The notes beneath the pieces are model-generated. The model worked only from the letters and a program-made list of their open reading frames with translations, ran no database searches and was not told the origin of the DNA. DNA of 64,000 nt, taken from positions 248,001 to 312,000 of the forward strand of contig NZ_JAMZEA010000008.1 in the NCBI RefSeq assembly GCF_024172125.1, in the 5' to 3' direction. A program made the translations under genes and the position numbers. Positions 59,269 through 64,000 of the stretch are shown here, in pieces (the first letter of the stretch is position 1; the number at the start of each line of letters is the position of its first letter). This DNA is from Actinomadura rupiterrae. GTDB lineage: Bacteria > Actinomycetota > Actinomycetes > Streptosporangiales > Streptosporangiaceae.

Positions 59269-59772
59269 TCAGGGTTCTTCGGGGGCGATGTCTTCGGGGG
59301 TTTCGACGCGGAGTTGCCTGCGGGCCTCGATGCGGAACTGCTGGACGGCCTCCACGAGGCGCTCGTAGGGCGGGTTCGGGTATTCGGCGGCTCTGGGGTC
59401 GCTGCCGTCCCGGGTCTCGGTCACGACGGCGTAGGCGTGGCGGAGCATCCAGCGGGCCGCTATCTGGAGGTCCCTGCTGCCCAGCAGCCTGATCTGCTCG
59501 ACGAGCAGGCTCAGCAGGTGGAGGTCTTCCGCCATCTCGCGGAGCGCGGTGTCGCGGTCGCCTTCCGCGTATTTGACCGCGTTGCGGCCGCGCAGGATCT
59601 TCCGGACGCGCACCGCGGTTTCGGAGCAGAGCTGGTGGAGCGGCTCGTCCCACCGCTTCTTGAGGGTTTCGCGCTCGCGGCGGCGTTCGGTCAGGTAGGT
59701 AGGCACGAACCCGATCAGGGCGCCGGCCGTTACGGGCAGCAGCGTGAGGGCCGCTTGGGTCGTCAAGGACAT
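59269..59772 (-). CDS. 167-residue membrane-anchored protein, unknown
   Basis: One N-terminal membrane helix (LTTQAALTLLPVTAGALIGFVPTYL), then a charged helical cytoplasmic domain (ERRRERETLKKRWDEPLHQLCSETAVRVRKILRGRNAVKYAEGDRDTALREMAEDLHLLSLLVEQIRLLGS...). No family recognised. Located between a tRNA gene with an arm-site relic and ordinary genes, so it may have arrived with a lost element. Confidence 0.65.
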   Translation of the reverse strand: MSLTTQAALTLLPVTAGALIGFVPTYLTERRRERETLKKRWDEPLHQLCSETAVRVRKILRGRNAVKYAEGDRDTALREMAEDLHLLSLLVEQIRLLGSRDLQIAARWMLRHAYAVVTETRDGSDPRAAEYPNPPYERLVEAVQQFRIEARRQLRVETPEDIAPEEP

Positions 59773-59788
59773 GGATCCGCCGCCCGGG

Positions 59789-60427
59789 TCAGGAGCGGGT
59801 CAGGATGAGGCGGGCCTGGCGGTGGCGTTCGCCGGGGCGGGGCTCGCGGAGGACGCGGCAGACCTCGGTGAAGCCGGCCGCGGCGGCCTGGGCGGCGAGG
59901 GCGTCGATGGGCCAGCGGTAGGCGGGGGTGACCTTGTGGTCGTACGGGACGACCTGGGAGCCCTCGGCCTCGAAGAAGCCGAGCAGCAGGTGGCCGCCGG
60001 GCGCCAGGACGCGGTGGAACTCGGCCAGGTAGGGCGGGAGTTCGGCGGGCGGTGTGTGGATCATCGAGTACCAGGACAGGACGCCGCCGAGCGAGCCGTC
60101 CGGGCCGTCCACCGCGTCCATGGAGGCGAGGTCGAAGCGCAGGTCCGGGTGGGCCTCGCGGGCGATGTCGATCATCGCGGGGGCGATGTCCAGGCCGAAC
60201 GGGTCGAGGCCGAGGTCGCGCAGGTGGGCGGTCATGTGGCCGGGCCCGCATCCGGCCTCGACGGCCCTGGTGTTGCCGGACTCGCGGACGAGGTCGGCGA
60301 AGGCGGCGAGCACCGCCCGGTCCAGGGGCTGGCCGTCGAGGACGCCGCGAACGAACTCGGCATAGCGGACGGCCATCGCGTCGTAGGCGCTCGCGGTGTC
60401 ACTCACGTAGGTGGAGATTTCCGGCAT
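59789..60427 (-). CDS. class I SAM-dependent methyltransferase
   Basis: 212 residues. SAYDAMAVRYAEFVRG at the start, motif I AVEAGCGPGHMTAHL, FGLDIAPAMIDIAREAHPDLRFDLASM, motif IV GGVLSWYSMIHTPP, then FHRVLAPGGHLLLGFFE: Methyltransf_11/25 class acting on a small molecule. The gap to the membrane protein gene is 16 bases, same strand. Confidence 0.88.
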   Translation of the reverse strand: MPEISTYVSDTASAYDAMAVRYAEFVRGVLDGQPLDRAVLAAFADLVRESGNTRAVEAGCGPGHMTAHLRDLGLDPFGLDIAPAMIDIAREAHPDLRFDLASMDAVDGPDGSLGGVLSWYSMIHTPPAELPPYLAEFHRVLAPGGHLLLGFFEAEGSQVVPYDHKVTPAYRWPIDALAAQAAAAGFTEVCRVLREPRPGERHRQARLILTRS

Positions 60428-60490
60428 GGCCGATCACTCTAGGTCTTCCGGGACGTCAGGCGGCGGGCGTGGCGTCCGACTCGGCGGGTT

Positions 60491-61354
60491 TCAGCCGACC
60501 GTTACGAGGGTCACGCCTGTGGCGGCCAGGGCCAGGCCCAGGCGCTGGACGGTCCGGAGGCGCTCGCTGTAGGCGATCCGGGCGAGCAGGACGGTGATCG
60601 CCGGGTAGAGCGAGGTCAGGACGGCCGCGAGGCTGAGGAGTCCGGAGTTCACCGCGAGGTAGTAGAGGACGTTCGCGGAGGCGTCCAGGGCGCCGGACAG
60701 CACGGCGAGCCCGATCAGGCGGCGGCCCGAAACGCCCGTTCCGGGCGAGCCGCCGCGCGCGAGCACCACGGCGAGCGCGAGCGCGACGACCGCCAGGTTG
60801 CCCGCGCGGGCCGCGACGAGCGGCCAGAGCCCGCCGGACGTCCCGGCGGTCTTGACCAGGACGAAGAACAGGCCGAAGCAGATGCCGGAGATGCCCGCCA
60901 TGAGCGGTCCGTTGTCGAGCGGGTTGCCCGAGCGCTCGGACGGCCCGTCCGACTTCTCCATGCTGACCAGGGCGATCGCGACGAGGCAGATCAGGACGCC
61001 GGCGAGGACGGTGGCGTCCAGGCGCTCGCCGCGCGCGACGCCGACCGCGATCGGCAGCAGCGCGGACGCGAGGGCCGAGACGGGTGCGACGACCGACATC
61101 GGGCCGCGGGCGAGCGCCCGGTAGAAGGTCATCAGGCCCGCGCCGCCCGCGAGACCGGCGACGAATCCCCAGGTCAGCGAGGTCGCCGTGGGGATGCGTC
61201 CGGTGAGCAGGGCGGAGGCGGCCAGCACCGCGAGCCCGGCCGGGACGCACCAGAACAGGGCTTTCAGCGTGCTGGAATGCCGGGTGACCGTGCCGCCGAG
61301 GAAGTCGGCGACGCCGTAGGACAGCGCGGCGCCCAGCGCGAGGAGCGTGATCAT
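60491..61354 (-). CDS. EamA/DMT-family transporter
   Basis: 287 residues, ten membrane segments in two EamA repeats (GVADFLGGTVTRHSSTLKALFWCVPAGLAVLAASALL; later GISGICFGLFFVLVKTAG and ALDASANVLYYLAVNSGLLSLAAVLTSLYPAITVLLARIAYSERL). Likely metabolite exporter. ATG 61354 overlaps the stop of the B3/B4 gene (ATGA), so they are one operon. Confidence 0.9.
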   Translation of the reverse strand: MITLLALGAALSYGVADFLGGTVTRHSSTLKALFWCVPAGLAVLAASALLTGRIPTATSLTWGFVAGLAGGAGLMTFYRALARGPMSVVAPVSALASALLPIAVGVARGERLDATVLAGVLICLVAIALVSMEKSDGPSERSGNPLDNGPLMAGISGICFGLFFVLVKTAGTSGGLWPLVAARAGNLAVVALALAVVLARGGSPGTGVSGRRLIGLAVLSGALDASANVLYYLAVNSGLLSLAAVLTSLYPAITVLLARIAYSERLRTVQRLGLALAATGVTLVTVG

Positions 61355-62013
61355 CAGCCGAGCAGCCGGGTCTCGATCCGGGCTCCCGGGGAGATCGCGC
61401 GGAGGTGGCCGGCGAGGGCGTCCCCGGCGGCGCGCAGGCGGTCGAGCGGGTACGGCTCCAGGCGTTCCAGGATGAACAGGGCGTTCTTGGTGTCCTCGGT
61501 GATGCGCGTGCGGACGCACTGCCGCCAGTTCCAGCGGCGGCACGTCACGCCCTTGTCGTCCCGCCAGACGACCTCGCCCTCGACCGGGTTCTCGACGGCG
61601 GGCTCGCCGTTGGCGATGACGTCGAAGGGCTCGTCCCCCCGCGCGCGCACGAGGCGGGCCGGGCCTTCGTAGGTGTCGAGGTCCTCGCCGCCGATCGGGA
61701 GGGCGTACTCGACGCTGACGGCGTTGTAGGCGTCCACGACGCGGTTGATGGCGGGCAGGGCGTCCGCGCGGCGGAGCAGGGCGTCTACGGACGGCCGGGT
61801 CCGCTTGGGTTTGGCGCCGAACGCGGCGTACGCCTCGCGCCAGGACTCGACGTGCGGGTCCCCGGGGTCGGCCTTGGCGGCGGCGTCGCTCAGCCAGGAC
61901 CCGGACGCGGCGTCGGACGGGCCGTTGACCAGGCCCTCCGCGGACATGAGGAGCACGGCGAAGTCCGGGCGCAGCGCGCGTACGGCATCGTCGACGGTGA
62001 TCGTGTCCAGCAT
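61354..62013 (-). CDS. B3/B4 (tRNA-binding-like) domain protein
   Basis: 219 residues from ATG 62013, preceded by GAGGGGAG; an ATG seven codons upstream lacks a site. B3/B4 domain as in the beta subunit of phenylalanyl-tRNA synthetase: DALPAINRVVDAYNAVSVEYALPIGGEDLDTYEG, then GEVVWRDDKGVTCRRWNWRQCVRTRITEDTKNALFILERLEP. Stand-alone members are thought to edit or bind amino acids. Coupled to the EamA exporter, which suggests amino-acid handling. Confidence 0.88.
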   Translation of the reverse strand: MLDTITVDDAVRALRPDFAVLLMSAEGLVNGPSDAASGSWLSDAAAKADPGDPHVESWREAYAAFGAKPKRTRPSVDALLRRADALPAINRVVDAYNAVSVEYALPIGGEDLDTYEGPARLVRARGDEPFDVIANGEPAVENPVEGEVVWRDDKGVTCRRWNWRQCVRTRITEDTKNALFILERLEPYPLDRLRAAGDALAGHLRAISPGARIETRLLG

Positions 62014-62105
62014 GGCGGTGCTCCCCTCGGTCATTTCAGCGAACTATGTATACCATTCGATCGACCGAGCGTAGGGTGACCGGATGAGCGGGCAGGAGTG
62101 ATCGG

Positions 62106-62669
62106 GTGAGCGAGCAGGAGGCGGTCGGCGGGGCCGTCGCGCGGACCGTCCGGACGCTGCGCTCCGGCCACGGCTGGAGCCTGGACGAGCTCGCCGAGCG
62201 GGCCGGGGTCAGCAAGGGTGTCCTGGTCAACCTGGAGGCGGCGCGCGGCAACCCGAACCTCGGCACGCTGATCCGGGTCGCGGACGCGCTCGGCGTGCCG
62301 CTCGTCCGGCTGGTGCAGGTCCCGGAGCGGCCGGCGGTCCGGCTGTTCCCGCCCGAGCGGCAGGTGGTGCTGTGGGAGGGCGGGTCCGGCGGCACCGGCA
62401 CGCTGCTCGCGGGCACCGACCCGCGGCCGACGATGGAGCTGTGGCGCTGGGAGCTGCGGCCCGGTGAGCTGCGCGAGAGCGAGGCGCACAAGCCGGGCAC
62501 GAAGGAGATCGTGCAGGTCGAGACCGGCACGCTGACGCTGCATGTGGACGGCCACGCCCAGCCCGTCCCCGCCGGAACCGCCGCGGTCTTCCCGGGCGAC
62601 CATACGCACGGTTACGGAAACGACACCCCGGAGACAGTGCGCTTCATCCTCGCGGTACAGGACTTGTAA
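62106..62669 (+). CDS. XRE-cupin regulator
   Basis: 187 residues: XRE domain (VARTVRTLRSGHGWSLDELAERAGVSKGVLVNLEAARGNPNLGTLIRVADALGVPL) and a C-terminal cupin (ELRESEAHKPGTKEIVQVETGTLTLHVDGHAQPVPAGTAAVFPGDHTHGYGN) with the metal-ligand pattern. Divergent from the B3/B4-EamA operon; the A+T-rich spacer (ACTATGTATACCATTCGATCG) is a likely operator. Typical arrangement for control of an exporter operon. Confidence 0.9.
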   Translation: MSEQEAVGGAVARTVRTLRSGHGWSLDELAERAGVSKGVLVNLEAARGNPNLGTLIRVADALGVPLVRLVQVPERPAVRLFPPERQVVLWEGGSGGTGTLLAGTDPRPTMELWRWELRPGELRESEAHKPGTKEIVQVETGTLTLHVDGHAQPVPAGTAAVFPGDHTHGYGNDTPETVRFILAVQDL

Positions 62670-62805
62670 CCCTCCGGACGCGGCGGAACACGCCGAAGCG
62701 GCTCGCGCGTTTCCGAAGTGGGGGACGCTTGTCAAGACACCCCGGACGGTCAATGATCCCCTCCGACGGGGATGTCGTTCTCACCTTCACGAGGGGCCGC
62801 ACACG

Positions 62806-63852
62806 GTGAACCGGAACGCCACCCAGGCCCGCGCCGGAGCGAGCGGCGCGGTGATGGCGCTCTCCCCCGGCACCTCCGTTTCGTCCGGGTCTGTACCCGG
62901 CCCGCCGCCGCTGCCCGGCGCGGGGCACCTGCTGTACGGCATCGCCGCCACCGCGTCCGGCGTCTGGGTCGTGGGCGCCTCCGGCCAGAAGCCGCTTGCC
63001 GCGCGCTGGGACGGCGCGTCCTGGACGATCTTCCCCGATCGGTCCGGATCCTCCCTGGCGTCCGCCGCGCTGCTGGGCGCGCGTCTCCGCGGCATCGCGT
63101 CCGGCGTCGGCCCGGAACCCGCCCCGATCGCGGTCGGGGGCGCGTACGACCGGCTCGAACAGGTCGATGTCGCGCTGATCCGGCATTGGACGGGATCGGA
63201 GTGGACATCCTGGGACAAGCCCGGCCTGCTGCACGGCATCGTCCTCAACGACGTGGCCTTCGACTCGTCCGGCTGCGCATGGGCGGTCGGCCATGCCAGC
63301 CCGCACGGGCCGCGCGTGCTGCGCTGGGACGGGACGTCGTGGGAGTCGTCCGGCGACATCCCCGACATTCCGCGCGGACGCCTCGTCGCCGTCGCGGCCC
63401 TCGCGCCGGACGATGTCTGGGCGGTCGGATCGGCCGACCGCGACGCCCTGATCCTCCACTTCGACGGACGAGCCTGGACCCGCGTCCCCGGCCGCGCCAA
63501 AGGCCCGCTCGCCGCCGTCTCAGCCACCGCCCCCGATGACGTCTGGGCCGTCGGCCACCAGACCGTCATGCATTGGAACGGCAACCGCTGGAGCCGCGTG
63601 AAAACGCCTCTGACCTCGGCGAACACGGTCACAGCTCAGTCCCGGGACGACATCTGGGCAGCCGGGGGCAACGGCGAGCTGGCGCATTACGACGGGCACC
63701 GCTGGACGGTTACGCCCAGCCCGGAATCCACCACCTGGCTGGCCTCGTCCTCGTGTGACCGGACCGTCTGGCTCGCGGGCACCCATACCCACGAACCCGC
63801 GGCCGTGGACACGGGCCCGAAGCCCGTGACCGCGCACCCCAACGACGCCTGA
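62806..63852 (+). CDS. beta-propeller protein with DVWAVG repeats
   Basis: 348 residues from GTG 62806, GAGGGG upstream. Seven blade-like repeats with GVWVVGA..., CAWAVGHA..., DVWAVGSA..., DVWAVGHQ..., DIWAAGGN and conserved W(D/N)G..W. No clear signal peptide, unlike the related protein at 8.7 kb. Probable binding protein; ligand unknown. Confidence 0.72.
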   Translation: MNRNATQARAGASGAVMALSPGTSVSSGSVPGPPPLPGAGHLLYGIAATASGVWVVGASGQKPLAARWDGASWTIFPDRSGSSLASAALLGARLRGIASGVGPEPAPIAVGGAYDRLEQVDVALIRHWTGSEWTSWDKPGLLHGIVLNDVAFDSSGCAWAVGHASPHGPRVLRWDGTSWESSGDIPDIPRGRLVAVAALAPDDVWAVGSADRDALILHFDGRAWTRVPGRAKGPLAAVSATAPDDVWAVGHQTVMHWNGNRWSRVKTPLTSANTVTAQSRDDIWAAGGNGELAHYDGHRWTVTPSPESTTWLASSSCDRTVWLAGTHTHEPAAVDTGPKPVTAHPNDA

Positions 63853-63861
63853 ACCCCCTGG

Positions 63862-64000
63862 TCAGGAGGTCAGGCGGACGGGCATCGCCAGGTATCGGAA
63901 GCCGGTGTCGCCGTCGAGATCGGGCTGGTCGCCGTCCTTTTCGGCGTCCGGAATTCCGGTGAGGAGCGCGGCCTTGGTCGGACCGGCGCATTCCAGGCGG
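63862..64000 (-). CDS. DNA sliding clamp (DnaN-like), C-terminal end only
   Basis: 45 residues visible before the window edge; stop TGA at 63864-63862. The end reads RLECAGPTKAALLTG..., then GFRYLAMPVRLTS, matching the conserved end of the polymerase III beta subunit (GPTKPALL ... YLLMPVRL). Whether it is the main dnaN or a paralogue cannot be told from the fragment. Confidence 0.7.
   Translation of the reverse strand, partial: RLECAGPTKAALLTGIPDAEKDGDQPDLDGDTGFRYLAMPVRLTS

Overview
The window is high-G+C (mostly above 70 %), gene-dense chromosomal DNA from an actinomycete. The order dnaX-ybaB-recR-DUF5063 with the SRP RNA beside dnaX, an aspartokinase nearby, many GTG/TTG starts, Tat/Sec-secreted hydrolases, a WhiB protein and an actinomycete integrative element all fit this. 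A Thermomonosporaceae-like host such as Actinomadura is a guess from gene style, not shown by the sequence.

Layout. 1-12.5 kb: end of an alpha/beta hydrolase, methyltransferase, RNase HI, Tat-secreted phospholipase C with a divergent MarR regulator, a diaminopropionate ammonia-lyase-like PLP enzyme, two small unknown proteins, MerR regulator, and secreted proteins (beta-lactamase-fold serine hydrolase, beta-propeller, M15-like peptidase) around an S9 peptidase. 12.5-26.6 kb: TetR with a FAD monooxygenase, lysC, methyltransferase, small membrane protein, NDH-2-like flavoprotein, MmyB-type regulator, F420/NADP-type reductase, then the DNA-maintenance block DUF5063-recR-ybaB-dnaX-SRP RNA. A 14-bp minisatellite of about 350 bp lies between ybaB and dnaX.

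26.6-41.7 kb: an integrative conjugative element of the actinomycete type (AICE) in the 3' end of tRNA-Ser(GGA), bounded by a perfect 62-bp direct repeat. It carries tyrosine integrase, excisionase, a DnaB-N/DUF3987 replication protein, a zinc-ribbon membrane protein, a TraB/FtsK translocase, a DUF2637/SpdB-like membrane protein, a tightly coupled run of small genes, a DUF4097 protein, WhiB, a GntR/UTRA regulator with mirrored operators, a GT2 glycosyltransferase, a one-domain GntR protein, and two likely cargo genes at its ends: a 207-bp-repeat coiled-coil protein next to attL and an A+T-richer membrane/coiled-coil protein resembling TRADD-N-associated membrane proteins next to attR. Paired TAGTCTCA motifs sit inside both ends as probable integrase arm sites. 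The same hairpin-plus-doublet layout recurs, degenerate, just outside attR and again after tRNA-Ser(CGA) at 59.1 kb, which suggests repeated visits by related elements.

41.8-64 kb: a CxxC-rich protein that may be a remnant, two secreted or membrane zinc peptidases, an MFS exporter with its GntR regulator, a conserved small protein, a CynX-like MFS transporter, a FadR-type regulator, an ornithine-cyclodeaminase-family enzyme, an XRE/TPR regulator, a bPH2 membrane protein with a 52-aa membrane partner, upp, two tRNA-deaminase-associated proteins and tadA, tRNA-Ser(CGA), a methyltransferase, a DMT exporter/B3-B4 operon with a divergent XRE-cupin regulator, a second beta-propeller protein, and the C-terminus of a DNA sliding-clamp homologue at the right edge.
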